From assembly GCF_000577245.1 (NCBI RefSeq), contig NZ_CBYO010000020.1, forward strand, positions 186,001 through 250,000: a DNA stretch of 64,000 bases. The letters are read 5' to 3'. This DNA is from Paucisalibacillus algeriensis. Its GTDB lineage: Bacteria > Bacillota > Bacilli > Bacillales > Amphibacillaceae. Position 1 is the stretch's first letter; each line of letters opens with the position of its first letter. The notes under the pieces are model-generated. The model was not told the origin of the DNA, ran no database searches, and saw nothing but the letters and a program-made list of their open reading frames with translations. Both the position numbers and the translations under genes were made by a program. Positions 9,274-19,696 of the stretch are shown in pieces.

Positions 9274-9753
9274 TTATTTTCGAACTACAGGAATCCACAT
9301 TTCACCGTATACTAAACCGTCTCGCTGCTCCATTTCAACGGTTGCGTTTGGCCCACCAACATAGGCAACATCCTTTGCCTCTGGCAAAGCCTGACCAAAG
9401 GCAATACCAGTAAGTGTATTACTTAACTCTTCACCCGTCTTCCCTTCTCCTTTAACAACTAAGTATTCCCCTTTAGGAAATTGGATAACCCTTGTTGCCT
9501 CAGGTAAAGATTCCTCCGTCATGACACCAGCATAATACATCATCTTGTTATTCACGGCTTCGTTTACAGCAAAAATGTAGTCATTTTTGGCGAGTGATTT
9601 TAACGTGTCTATCCTTCCATCCTCGTTGACGGCTTGCCAAAAATCAGACTTTTCCTTGTTAATGCCGACATAATCTGTGTAGTCACTCTTAAGCTCCGTT
9701 CCAAATCCTAATACAGTAAAGCTCTCTTTCTCCTCTAAAGTGAAATTTGCCAT
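9274..9753 (-). CDS. GyrI-like/effector-binding domain protein (YobU-like)
   Basis: A stand-alone effector-binding (AraC_E_bind/GyrI-like) domain of 159 residues. The segment ending GEMWIPVVRK is the typical C-terminal strand of this fold. Such proteins bind small hydrophobic molecules or regulators. The ATG has GGAGGAAATT upstream. It is divergent from a WYL-domain regulator, the same arrangement as yobU-yobV in Bacillus subtilis as I recall it, so the regulator probably controls this gene. Confidence 0.78.
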   Translation of the reverse strand: MANFTLEEKESFTVLGFGTELKSDYTDYVGINKEKSDFWQAVNEDGRIDTLKSLAKNDYIFAVNEAVNNKMMYYAGVMTEESLPEATRVIQFPKGEYLVVKGEGKTGEELSNTLTGIAFGQALPEAKDVAYVGGPNATVEMEQRDGLVYGEMWIPVVRK

Positions 9754-9822
9754 TTAAAATTTCCTCCTTTTATTTAATTGATTTGTATTTCTTGTTGATG
9801 AGTTTATAATAACATTAAATCA

Positions 9823-9837
9823 TGTCAAAAAATGACA
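9823..9837. promoter_or_regulatory. Candidate operator between yobU-like and yobV-like genes
   Basis: A perfect interrupted palindrome, TGTCA then AAAAA then TGACA, lies in the 100-bp divergent region. Its minus-strand reading contains TTGACA, a good -35 for the yobU-like gene. It is a plausible site for the WYL regulator. Confidence 0.4.
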
Positions 9838-9854
9838 CTGTTTAGGAGGCCCCA

Positions 9855-10808
9855 ATGAAAAAGGTTGAACGGATTAATACCATCATGCGATATATCAACA
9901 ACAGAGCCCAATTTACCATTTCGGAAATCATGCGGGAATTTAACATCTCTCGTTCAACAGCTATTCGAGATATCAGAGAAATTGAAGCCATGGGGATGCC
10001 ACTTGTAGCGGAGGTTGGAAGGGACGGGGGTTATTTCGTCATGAACAATTCCGTCTTGCCCACGGTTCAATTTACCGATAACGAAATTAAAGCCCTTTTC
10101 ATTGCTTTTATGGCAACAAGAAATCAGCAGCTCCCTTATTTAAAGAGTCGTCAATCTTTAGCTGAGAAATTACTTGGCCTCATCTCGGAAAACCAGCAAG
10201 ACTACCTTGTACTTTTAAATCAAATCTTACTTTTTGAAGGGACTAATCCCAATAATCCCGACCTACTTGATTTGTCAGACCTGCCCGATCCCATGTTAGA
10301 AAAACTCATCCAAGCGATTCTTTTAGATCGTTATTTATGGATTACTGTTAAAGAAGATAAGGTGATAAATTCTTACCCGATTTTTCTATTTCATCTTCAT
10401 CATGAAAAAGGCTACTGGCTAATTGAAGGTTTTGACTTGGAGGAAGAAAAAAGGAGGATTTTCCCTGTCTACAATCTCACCGACGTCGAAGCATACCCTG
10501 TTAGAAAAAGATTGAGTAAGAAAAATATGCTAGAAAAACTAAGTAAGCAGGAGGAATTTAACCTGATCCTTGAACTTGGTCCAAAGGCAATTGCACAATT
10601 CAAAAAGTACCATCCTTTAAAAGTTTCCTTAGCCTATACCAATCCTTATCAAACAACAGCCATACTAAAAACGTTAATCAATGTTAATCATGTAGAAGAA
10701 TTAGTAGAAATGACAAATTGGCTCCTCTTTCTAGGTGGGGACATCAAGGTGAGAGAAATGCCAAAAGAAGTTTTAGAAGGCTTGCAAGAGCGATTGTCCA
10801 TATACTGA
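9855..10808 (+). CDS. HTH and WYL-domain transcriptional regulator (YobV-like)
   Basis: A 317-residue regulator. The N-terminal winged helix-turn-helix (about residues 1-60, with FNISRSTAIRDIREIEAMG) is of the DeoR/HTH_11 type. A WYL-type ligand-sensing domain follows from about residue 140, and a WCX-like C-terminal part follows that. GGAGGCCCCA precedes the ATG. It is divergent from the YobU-like effector-binding gene, which it most likely regulates together with itself. The ligand is unknown. Confidence 0.85.
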   Translation: MKKVERINTIMRYINNRAQFTISEIMREFNISRSTAIRDIREIEAMGMPLVAEVGRDGGYFVMNNSVLPTVQFTDNEIKALFIAFMATRNQQLPYLKSRQSLAEKLLGLISENQQDYLVLLNQILLFEGTNPNNPDLLDLSDLPDPMLEKLIQAILLDRYLWITVKEDKVINSYPIFLFHLHHEKGYWLIEGFDLEEEKRRIFPVYNLTDVEAYPVRKRLSKKNMLEKLSKQEEFNLILELGPKAIAQFKKYHPLKVSLAYTNPYQTTAILKTLINVNHVEELVEMTNWLLFLGGDIKVREMPKEVLEGLQERLSIY

Positions 10809-10994
10809 CCAGCAGCAGACTCTGTTAGAATCAAAATAATTATGAGTCTTTGCTCACCGTCTCTGTACCGCTAAAAATACTAAGGTATTTGACTAAATCC
10901 AACAATTATTGGGTGCACATCCAGGGGGGGTTGTGTTTGCTGAATTTGTATGGAGATTAGAAGCTTCTGCGCCATAAGCTTTAATTATCCACAT

Positions 10995-11027
10995 TAAAAA
11001 AAGAAGGAAGCACATGAGCTTCCTTCA
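10995..11027 (-). terminator. Terminator of the beta-glucoside PTS operon
   Basis: GAAGGAAGC pairs with GCTTCCTTC around a six-base loop, followed on the minus strand by a run of seven T. It lies about 50 bp past the stop of the 6-phospho-beta-glucosidase gene. The remainder of the gap 10809-10994 shows nothing I recognise. Confidence 0.85.
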
Positions 11028-11078
11028 TCCAAAGTAATATTTATCCTGTAATGTCTGCCAATATATATGGAACTTTAA

Positions 11079-12542
<1,464 letters not shown>

Positions 12543-12566
12543 CTATAAACCTGGCATCTTTACTTG

Positions 12567-12926
12567 TTACATATTCTTCTCTAGTTTTTGTAAACGTTCA
12601 TCATATGCTTTAAATAGTTGTATTAATTGTTTGGCTGTGTTCCATTCACTCATAATGGTCATTAATGTGTCCTGTGCATGAGCAAATAATAGAGAAAAAT
12701 CTATTTTCTCTCCACGAGCTTCCCCTTGGATAGTTTCCGTTTGGGCGGAATGAGCTAAAGAAATCTTCTTCTTTGCTTCTTTTAATTTAGTATCTGCCTC
12801 TTCGAAATCACTACTAGTAATACAAGATAATGCTTCATTAATAATCATTCTTGCATCACCAGCATTTAAAATGATTTGCATCGAAACCTCATTGATGTCT
12901 TTTTTTTCTGCAAAGTTTTCACTCAT
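12567..12926 (-). CDS. licA: PTS lactose/cellobiose-family IIA component
   Basis: A 119-residue helical protein of the PTS IIA lactose/cellobiose family. The phosphorylated histidine is probably His83 in FAHAQDTLM. The upper helix NAGDARMIINEAL is typical. It passes phosphate from HPr to the IIB component. It sits between the IIC gene and the hydrolase with gaps of about 25 and 65 bp. I use licA by similarity to the lichenan operon; cellobiose, lichenan or another beta-glucoside could be the substrate. Confidence 0.92.
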   Translation of the reverse strand: MSENFAEKKDINEVSMQIILNAGDARMIINEALSCITSSDFEEADTKLKEAKKKISLAHSAQTETIQGEARGEKIDFSLLFAHAQDTLMTIMSEWNTAKQLIQLFKAYDERLQKLEKNM

Positions 12927-12950
12927 ATTTACTTACCTCCAACAATTCGT

Positions 12951-14165
12951 CTATTGCTCTAGTTCCTTCTTAGTTTGTTGCATATCATAGACTCTGAAGA
13001 ATGGGAACCAAATTAGCCATGATACGATTATAATCGCAACTAATAAGATTAAGCCTCTAAAGTCAGTGTTAATTAAATACGTTGATATCCCAGGTGGCAT
13101 ATACCAAAGTTGAAAAACTTTGGATGGAATAGTAACCATACCAAGGTTCAACACGACATAAGTGATTGCTGGTATGATTAGTCCGTTTAACCACATTGGA
13201 ATCATTAAGATTGGGTTAAATGCAATAGGTGCACCAAAGACAACTGGTTCATTAATATTAAATAAAGATGGGACAATTGTTACCTTCCCTATCGCTTTCA
13301 ATTGATTAGACTTAGCTAAGAGCAACATCATGATGACAAGAGGTAATGTTGTACCCATACCGCCAATCCAAACCCAAGCTGTTAGTGTTTCCATTGTGTT
13401 GATATTCACTGCATCAACAGCATTTGCTTCAATACCAGCTATCCAAATAGGAAATGCTATCGGATAGATGACCCAGGCACTAATACCGAATGAGTATAAA
13501 AATATACTAATAAAGGTAATCAATACAAAACCTGTAAAGCTTTGTCCAATTAAGGAAAGTGGTTCAAACACCTTCAAAATTAACAAGTAGAAATCCAATT
13601 CCAATTGGAAGGAGAACAACCATCCAAATAATAATAAGATGGTAATTGGAATGATCGTGTCAAACCATACGATAATGAAATCTGGAAGACTACTTGAATC
13701 TTTAAAGAAAGAGAACTTACTAAATAGGTACATAATTAAGCCAACAATAATACCGACAAATAAGGCAACGAACATCCCATTTCCGCCGAAACGCTCAAAT
13801 GAGAATGTTATACCTCCATCAGCTGTAAAACTAGGCATTAATAGCATTAAAAATAAAGATAATCCTGTTAAACCTGAGATTACTTTTCTATCATTTTTCT
13901 TTTGTTTTTCCATTATATAGTAGGGTACTAAGAAAGCTATAAATACACTAATCAATCCAAAAGAAAAATTGCTTATTGGAGAAAAGTCAGGCATCCATGA
14001 GAAAAATTCATTCAATATAGATATTAATGTTACGAGAGATCCGACAAGGATTAAAGGTAATACAGCCATGATTGCATCTTGTATTCCTGAAACCCAAGGA
14101 TTTCTAGTAAATTTATTTACTTTAGGGGCGAATTTTTCATTCATCCACTTTATTAAGGTATTCAT
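12951..14165 (-). CDS. licC: PTS cellobiose/beta-glucoside-family IIC permease
   Basis: A membrane permease of 404 residues with about ten helices, of the PTS lactose/cellobiose IIC family. The motif FNINEPVVFGAPIAFNP, typical of the substrate-binding region, is clear. It imports and phosphorylates the beta-glucoside together with IIB and IIA. It is slightly shorter than the usual 430-450 residues, but both ends look intact. It follows the IIB gene by about 35 bp. Confidence 0.93.
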   Translation of the reverse strand: MNTLIKWMNEKFAPKVNKFTRNPWVSGIQDAIMAVLPLILVGSLVTLISILNEFFSWMPDFSPISNFSFGLISVFIAFLVPYYIMEKQKKNDRKVISGLTGLSLFLMLLMPSFTADGGITFSFERFGGNGMFVALFVGIIVGLIMYLFSKFSFFKDSSSLPDFIIVWFDTIIPITILLLFGWLFSFQLELDFYLLILKVFEPLSLIGQSFTGFVLITFISIFLYSFGISAWVIYPIAFPIWIAGIEANAVDAVNINTMETLTAWVWIGGMGTTLPLVIMMLLLAKSNQLKAIGKVTIVPSLFNINEPVVFGAPIAFNPILMIPMWLNGLIIPAITYVVLNLGMVTIPSKVFQLWYMPPGISTYLINTDFRGLILLVAIIIVSWLIWFPFFRVYDMQQTKKELEQ

Positions 14166-14200
14166 ATAACACCTCTCCCTTGTTTAAGTGCTTGTACGAG

Positions 14201-14521
14201 TTATTTTTCTTTTTTTAGTAGTTCTAAAATTAAATCTAATCCCTTATTTCCATCCAAAAGACCATATATAGATTGATCAATAATAGATGCTGGAATATGA
14301 TATGGTTCAATTTTTTCTCTAATATCTGCTTCCATATATGCTAAGTGTGGACCAATCAATAGTGCATCGATTTCAGTTAAATATTCTTCAATTTCCGCTT
14401 CACTTCTTGCCTTTATATCAATGGAAATGTTTCTTTTCTTAGCAGCTTTTCTAATATTTTGAGCCATAAAACCACTAGAAGCTCCTCCACCACAAACTAA
14501 TAGTACATTCATATTTGACAT
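14201..14521 (-). CDS. licB: PTS lactose/cellobiose-family IIB component
   Basis: A 106-residue cytoplasmic protein. The phospho-cysteine is Cys10 in LLVCGGGASS. I chose the ATG at 14521 because GGAGG is eight bases before it; the ATG 15 bases upstream overlaps that site. It is the first gene of the operon, transcribed away from the PRD regulator. It accepts phosphate from IIA and donates it to the incoming sugar. Confidence 0.93.
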   Translation of the reverse strand: MSNMNVLLVCGGGASSGFMAQNIRKAAKKRNISIDIKARSEAEIEEYLTEIDALLIGPHLAYMEADIREKIEPYHIPASIIDQSIYGLLDGNKGLDLILELLKKEK

Positions 14522-14600
14522 TATCTTTACCTCCATTAATTGTATTTTTAATTACAACTTGATTATCCTATGGTTAGTGTATATCACTCAAATAGAATTA

Positions 14601-14626
14601 TTTCCTATTGATAGGAAACGTTTTCA
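14601..14626. promoter_or_regulatory. Overlapping palindrome and cre-like site in the lic control region
   Basis: TTTCCTAT-TG-ATAGGAAA (14601-14618) is a perfect 8-bp-arm palindrome and a candidate target of the adjacent PRD activator. AGGAAACGTTTTCA (14613-14626) matches the CcpA cre consensus TGWAARCGYTWWCW at 12 of 14 positions. The two share six bases, so activation by inducer and repression by glucose could compete directly. Confidence 0.6.
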
Positions 14627-14710
14627 CTTTTTAATATATATAATAGGAAGTTATACTTAGGTCAGGAATGTTATTGGTGAATTGAGGAGTTATGTTGGAG
14701 GTCTTTATTA

Positions 14711-16636
14711 ATGAATAAGAAAGAGAATTTATTGATTAGATTTTTATTTAAGATGAATGATTGGGTAAAGGCAGATATATTAGCTACGCAATTCGCTGTG
14801 ACAACTAGAACAATTCGAAACTATGTAAATTCAATTAATGAAAAAATGGCCCCAGATGAATTAATCATCTCTTCTCAACATGGATATAAAATTAATGAAT
14901 CCGTTTTTCATAAATATAATGAGGACTTTGTAAAGACTGAACCAAAGAAAGGGACACCGCAAGAACGTCTTGCTTACTTAATGAAACAAATCATATTAAA
15001 TGCGGATGGTATTGATATATTTGATGTAAGTGAAAAGCTATTTGCTAGCATACCAACCATTGAAGGTGATTTGAAAAAAGCTAAAATGCTTCTAGAAAAG
15101 TTCAATTTATCATTCACTCGAACTGGGTATTCGATACAGTTAAATGGTTTAGAACAAGATAAACGAAAGTTAATGAGCTATATTTTTTATAATGAATCTA
15201 ATAACCAATTATTAAGTTTGAATAATATCCAGGAAGCATTTGGATATGATCTAGAGAAGTTTAAAGAACAACTTATTACCATTTTAGCTAGGTACAATTT
15301 AGATGTGAACGAATATACGGTAGGAAATATTGTCCTTCATATCGTTATTGCAACCGACCGAATTAAAAATAATCGCATGATTCATGAGGAAGGCATTGTT
15401 TCTTTACATCAAAAAGAAGAATATAAAGCTGCCTTAGATATAGCCAAATTGATTGAAGCCCAATTTAATGTCAAGTTTGATAAGTCTGAACTCTATTATT
15501 TGACCATCCTATTGATTAGTAAAACAACATTATTGGATATCGATAGTTTAACTGCGGACAATCTTAATCAATACATTGAAGAAGAATACATTGATTTGGT
15601 TCATGATATTATTCATAAAATTAGTGAGTATTATTTAGTCGATATTTATGATGATGATTTTTTTATTAAATTTACATTGCATGTTCGAAATTTAATAAAT
15701 AGAGCCCGACACAATTACTTATCAAGAAATCCTTTAACAAATCAAATAAAATCAGCCTATCCTTCCATCTATGATCTAGCAGTATTTATTTCAAACGAAA
15801 TACAGAAGAAAGAACAAGTAACAATTAATGAGGATGAGATTGCTTATATTGCTTTCCATATTGGAGCATTTCTGGAACGGAAAAAAGGTTTAGAAAATAA
15901 AATGACATGCACGATTGTTTGTCCAAAGTATTATAATATGCATTTGGATATGGCAAAAAAAATAAAACGTACATTGGGAAAATATATTGAAGTTAATAGG
16001 GTTATAACAAGAATTGACACTGATTTACAAAAGATAGATTCTGATTTAATTATTACAGCAGTTGAGGTTCAAGGGAATCATCATGCTTCTGAAGTTATTC
16101 ATGTTAATCCTATTCTCACGGAAGACGATCTAGAGAACATTCATCAAACAGTTGTTCAGTTGAAAAGAGCTAAATACCGAAACAATTTAAAAGAACAACT
16201 TTTCAACCTTTTTGATCCTCATTTGTTCCAACGTAATATCTATTTTGATAATGAGTTTAAAATGATTAGGTATATTGGTGAAAGGATGAATCAATTAGGG
16301 TTTATACAGGAAGAGTATATTGATGAAGTGATTGAGAGAGAAAAAATGTCATCTACGGCATTTAATAATAATGTGGCCGTACCACACTCCATGCAAATGA
16401 ATGCAATTAGATCATCGATTTCCATTGTTCTAAATGAAAAGCCCTTAAAGTGGGGAAGCCATACGGTACAGATTATTGCCTTAATAGCAATTAATAAAAG
16501 TGAGCGAAAGGTATTTCGTGATATCTATGATAATTTTATTAGAATAATCTCTGAACCTGAAAATGTTCACTTATTATTGCAAAGCAAAAACTATGATTCA
16601 TTTATTGATTCCCTTTTATCATTAATGGAAAAGTAG
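14711..16636 (+). CDS. licR: PTS-regulated BglG/Mga-type transcriptional activator (LicR-like)
   Basis: A 641-residue modular activator. N-terminal helix-turn-helix domains are followed by two PTS regulation domains (about residues 170-290 and 295-400, with the conserved NIVLHIVIATDRI and IAYIAFHIGAFLERK segments), a IIB-like domain (about 410-490) and a IIA-like domain at the C-terminus with its histidine in NVAVPHS. Phosphorylation by HPr and IIB tunes activity. The GGAGG before the ATG at 14711 is well placed. It is divergent from licBCA plus hydrolase and followed by its own terminator. It matches LicR architecture; the actual inducer is not visible. Confidence 0.93.
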   Translation: MNKKENLLIRFLFKMNDWVKADILATQFAVTTRTIRNYVNSINEKMAPDELIISSQHGYKINESVFHKYNEDFVKTEPKKGTPQERLAYLMKQIILNADGIDIFDVSEKLFASIPTIEGDLKKAKMLLEKFNLSFTRTGYSIQLNGLEQDKRKLMSYIFYNESNNQLLSLNNIQEAFGYDLEKFKEQLITILARYNLDVNEYTVGNIVLHIVIATDRIKNNRMIHEEGIVSLHQKEEYKAALDIAKLIEAQFNVKFDKSELYYLTILLISKTTLLDIDSLTADNLNQYIEEEYIDLVHDIIHKISEYYLVDIYDDDFFIKFTLHVRNLINRARHNYLSRNPLTNQIKSAYPSIYDLAVFISNEIQKKEQVTINEDEIAYIAFHIGAFLERKKGLENKMTCTIVCPKYYNMHLDMAKKIKRTLGKYIEVNRVITRIDTDLQKIDSDLIITAVEVQGNHHASEVIHVNPILTEDDLENIHQTVVQLKRAKYRNNLKEQLFNLFDPHLFQRNIYFDNEFKMIRYIGERMNQLGFIQEEYIDEVIEREKMSSTAFNNNVAVPHSMQMNAIRSSISIVLNEKPLKWGSHTVQIIALIAINKSERKVFRDIYDNFIRIISEPENVHLLLQSKNYDSFIDSLLSLMEK

Positions 16637-16660
16637 TTGCCTAATATTTTGTCAGTAAAA

Positions 16661-16706
16661 GTCCCCCTAAATGGTAAAATTAATAAACCATTAGGGGGAT
16701 TTTTTA
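16661..16706 (+). terminator. Rho-independent terminator after the PRD activator
   Basis: TCCCCCTAA with GGT pairs with ACC and TTAGGGGGA, followed by six T. It lies 24 bp after the stop codon. Confidence 0.9.
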
Positions 16707-16763
16707 TGCTTCGAAATAAACCAAAGCACTATCCATAAAATACTTTACGTTTTCACTGGTCTC

Positions 16764-16813
16764 GGACGGTTCTCATGCACCACTGTTGCAAAAAAATAGT
16801 GTCAGAACCATCC
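16764..16813. repeat. Imperfect hairpin, probable dispersed Bacillaceae repeat
   Basis: GGACGGTTCT pairs with AGAACCATCC (one G-U type mismatch) and an inner CACT pairs with AGTG. It is more GC-rich than its surroundings. It resembles short dispersed hairpins with GGTTCT/AGAACC ends common between Bacillaceae genes. There is no T-run and no gene. Confidence 0.4.
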
Positions 16814-16953
16814 CATGCATCCCCCTAGAAAAGTGGAATAAATTTGAAAAACAATAATATTATCCTAATAGGAATTAAGTTTGATATTGGTAAATAACTG
16901 AAAACTAAAAAACTTAAGTCCAAAAATGAAGACAACTTGAGGAGTTGGTTGGG

Positions 16954-17346
16954 GTGAAGTTTTTACAAGCTAAATCTTGGATTCTATTGCTTCTCATTCA
17001 AGTCTTAATGCTAATCATAACTATTTCAGGTGAAAATGGACCAGTAGGTGAAGGTTCGGTCTTACATGCTTTTTTATCTAATGATCAAACTGAAGCAGGA
17101 GTTGAATTAAAGTTACGCGGATCATTGATAATAGGTATGTCTTTATTTGGCTTTGCTATTCTAACGAATGCATTTCGTAAAGGACAACGGTGGTCTTGGT
17201 ATGTATGTTGGGTATATCCATTATACTTTCTACTTCATATCATTGGTTTCGGCACATTCATGCCTGATATTATCTTTTTATTACTATCATTAGTAGCACT
17301 ATTGTTACCTTATAAATATTTTTTTAATGGGAAAAACGCTTCTTAA
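16954..17346 (+). CDS. Small integral membrane protein, unknown function
   Basis: About 130 residues with four hydrophobic segments (roughly residues 8-25, 52-70, 80-97 and 100-120). I chose the GTG at 16954 because GAGGAG ends nine bases before it; a TTG at 16945 is too close to that site. No family is recognised. It is a single gene with no clear operon partner, at the left edge of the accessory region. Confidence 0.65.
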   Translation: MKFLQAKSWILLLLIQVLMLIITISGENGPVGEGSVLHAFLSNDQTEAGVELKLRGSLIIGMSLFGFAILTNAFRKGQRWSWYVCWVYPLYFLLHIIGFGTFMPDIIFLLLSLVALLLPYKYFFNGKNAS

Positions 17347-17511
17347 TTGTGGTTCCAATAGGATGGGTTAATTATCTTAGGAATTTTAAATTACGTATCT
17401 GATCACTAATTAGATAGGATTATTAAGTTAGATAACGTCGAAGCATTTAAATAAGGCATCAGCTCTATCCCTATGTATCATAGATAATCTGGCATTCAAA
17501 AATTTCATGGA

Positions 17512-17560
17512 AATCATAATAGCATCATTCCTAACTAGAAGGAATGATGCTATTATGATT
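17512..17560. repeat. Perfect 20-bp hairpin in a gene-free stretch
   Basis: Bases 17512-17531 and 17541-17560 are perfect reverse complements around a nine-base loop. Only TTG follows on the plus strand and TTTCC on the minus, so it is a poor terminator. Nothing else I can name lies in 17347-17808 apart from the ribosome binding site of the next gene. Confidence 0.7.
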
Positions 17561-17808
17561 TTGTAGACATTGTATCTACTATTCTATGACTTATGTAGTA
17601 AATAAGATGGGGACCAGATGCAAGAGAAAGGAATTATACTAGTCTTTTATCGAGCCCCTCTGTATTACCCACATACATTAGCGTCAGTTTTAGAAGTGTT
17701 TTCATGGAAATTTAGATTAAAAAATAAAAAATCATTTATAAATTGATAGAAATCTAACCTAATCTGCATCTATATCTATAGAAGGGTTGAAAAGGGGTAT
17801 GTAAATAC

Positions 17809-18561
17809 ATGAAAGCAGAGCTGGAGATCTTAGCTCCTTTTGAACAGGAGCATGACATTTTTTATGAGAAAAGATTCAATCAACAGCTAGTAGAAAAAGC
17901 CAGGAAAGGAGATCAGGAAGCATTTAGTGAGCTTGTTAGAATGCATCGGGCAAAAGCTCATGGCTGGGCATATTCGGTTACCAAAGATTCCTTTTTAGCC
18001 GAAGATATTGTCCAAGAAGCTTTATTTCGAGCCTTTTTAAAATTAGGAACACTATTAGAAACAGATAAATTTACACCTTGGTTACGGCAAATTGTTCGAA
18101 ATCAGGCATTAATGAGTATTAGAAGCTCAAAGCCAATTAGACAAGAGCAACCATTTACATCTATTGGACCTTCTAAAAACCCTTCACCATCAGAAATAGA
18201 TTGGGGAGATATGGATCAAATTCTCTTTTATCTCTCCCACACAGCTTCAGAGAAGAGCAAACAAGCAAATCCAGAAGAACATCTTATGCGCTTAAATGTA
18301 ATTCAAGGAATCCGTTCTCTCTTGCACTGTTTAAGTTTTCGTGAAAGAAAAATATTTGAAGCGTATTTTTTTGACGATCTAAATCCATTTGAAATTGCAA
18401 AGCTTTTCGATACTACGAAAGCAAATGTTTACAACACTATTTCTCGTTCAAGAAAAAAGGTGCAAAGAGAAAGAATTCGTCTATGTATCCATGAGTATGT
18501 GCAAAAGAGAGCCAATTCGGGTCTTGCCAAAAGAAAAGTATTATCGAAGCCTGACATTTAA
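17809..18561 (+). CDS. ECF-like RNA polymerase sigma factor
   Basis: A 250-residue sigma factor. Region 2 is at about residues 30-95 (GDQEAFSELVRMHRAKAHGWAY is split here by its usual motif; AEDIVQEALFRAFL is the 2.2 helix) and region 4 at about 165-225 (FEIAKLFDTTKANVYNTISRSRKKV). An N-terminal extension of about 25 residues and an unusually long linker (about 60 residues) make it longer than the common 160-190-residue ECF factors. The next gene starts 15 bp downstream and is probably cotranscribed. No anti-sigma gene is seen beside it. Confidence 0.85.
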   Translation: MKAELEILAPFEQEHDIFYEKRFNQQLVEKARKGDQEAFSELVRMHRAKAHGWAYSVTKDSFLAEDIVQEALFRAFLKLGTLLETDKFTPWLRQIVRNQALMSIRSSKPIRQEQPFTSIGPSKNPSPSEIDWGDMDQILFYLSHTASEKSKQANPEEHLMRLNVIQGIRSLLHCLSFRERKIFEAYFFDDLNPFEIAKLFDTTKANVYNTISRSRKKVQRERIRLCIHEYVQKRANSGLAKRKVLSKPDI

Positions 18562-18576
18562 AAAAGGAGTAATGAT

Positions 18577-19584
18577 ATGAACGGACAAAAACTAAAAAAA
18601 GAAAATTGGACAGAAACCTGGACATCTGCAGCTGCAGCGGTTCATGGTTCCATCAAATATACGGATAAAAACTATTTAGATTTAGTGGATGTGATGGGAT
18701 TAACTGGGCATGCTTTTCGGATCAATATTGATAAGAAAGAGATTAATGTTGCAGGCCCAACCTCCTTCCCAGGTGGTTATTTGTTGCGAAAGAATCTAAC
18801 CAATCTAGGGTTTATAAGTAATTTAGCGGATCCAACAGTACCGGTACCACCTGATAAATTAGAACAAACCATTGCACTCATACAGGAATCTATAGACCGT
18901 GGGATCCCTGCTATCGTATTTGATTTATTTATACCAGAATTCGGGCTGATTTACGGGTATGACGATGAAGAGAAAGTATTCCACGCAAAAGATTCATCCA
19001 AGGATGGAGTTGTTAGCTATGAAGAGTTTGCGGACGCCAGGGGTGTCCTGTATACAACCACGGTTGGCGAAAGTCTCCCCCATTCTAAATATGAAATGCT
19101 CCGTATGGCACTGGAAACTATTCTAGATCACGCGCATGGACGGGAGTGGCAGGCCGTCTTTAAAGGCAAGTATGACATCGGATTAAAAGCGTATGATACA
19201 TGGATTAAGGTAATGGAAAAACGTTGTGGGGACGCTAATGGAAATTCCTATAATATTCAAGTTGTTTCGGATGCTAGAGAGTTTGCCGCTAAGTTCTTAC
19301 ATAACTTGACGATTAAATGGGACGGAACAAATATTGTGGAAAGAGGAGTCCGAAAATTTGCGGGTGAGGCTGCGAAGCACTATGAGGAAGTGGCCAGTTA
19401 TCTTGTTGAAATGAGGGAACTCTTCCCATTTCCTCATGGGGGCGATCCTTCCAGCAAGGAGAACGCTGAGCGCTCCATTGAACTGTTAAAACGAGCGAAA
19501 GAAGCAGAGAAAAAAGGGATTAAACAGTTAGAAATACTACTAGATTTTATGAAAAATTATTATGCGGAAAAATGGGTTAATTAA
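18577..19584 (+). CDS. BtrH N-terminal-like protein of unknown function
   Basis: A 335-residue cytoplasmic protein. The central part (IPAIVFDLFIPEFG, then YGYDDEEKVF) resembles the cysteine-peptidase-like BtrH N-terminal fold by remembered pattern, but I do not see the usual catalytic cysteine near the N-terminus, so peptidase activity is doubtful. The C-terminal third is helical (about residues 290-330, Glu/Lys-rich). Residues 139-151 match the EF-hand loop pattern (DSSKDGVVSYEEF), possibly by chance. It lies 15 bp after the sigma factor gene, with AAAAGGAG before the ATG. Confidence 0.65.
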   Translation: MNGQKLKKENWTETWTSAAAAVHGSIKYTDKNYLDLVDVMGLTGHAFRINIDKKEINVAGPTSFPGGYLLRKNLTNLGFISNLADPTVPVPPDKLEQTIALIQESIDRGIPAIVFDLFIPEFGLIYGYDDEEKVFHAKDSSKDGVVSYEEFADARGVLYTTTVGESLPHSKYEMLRMALETILDHAHGREWQAVFKGKYDIGLKAYDTWIKVMEKRCGDANGNSYNIQVVSDAREFAAKFLHNLTIKWDGTNIVERGVRKFAGEAAKHYEEVASYLVEMRELFPFPHGGDPSSKENAERSIELLKRAKEAEKKGIKQLEILLDFMKNYYAEKWVN

Positions 19585-19696
19585 TCTAGTGAGAATGAAT
19601 TTTTGGAGGATACATGCTAGTTTAGTATATTGATATTTAAAAAAACAAACAATTTTTCCGTAATATATAAAAAAGTATGAGGGTGAGCTGTTAAAA

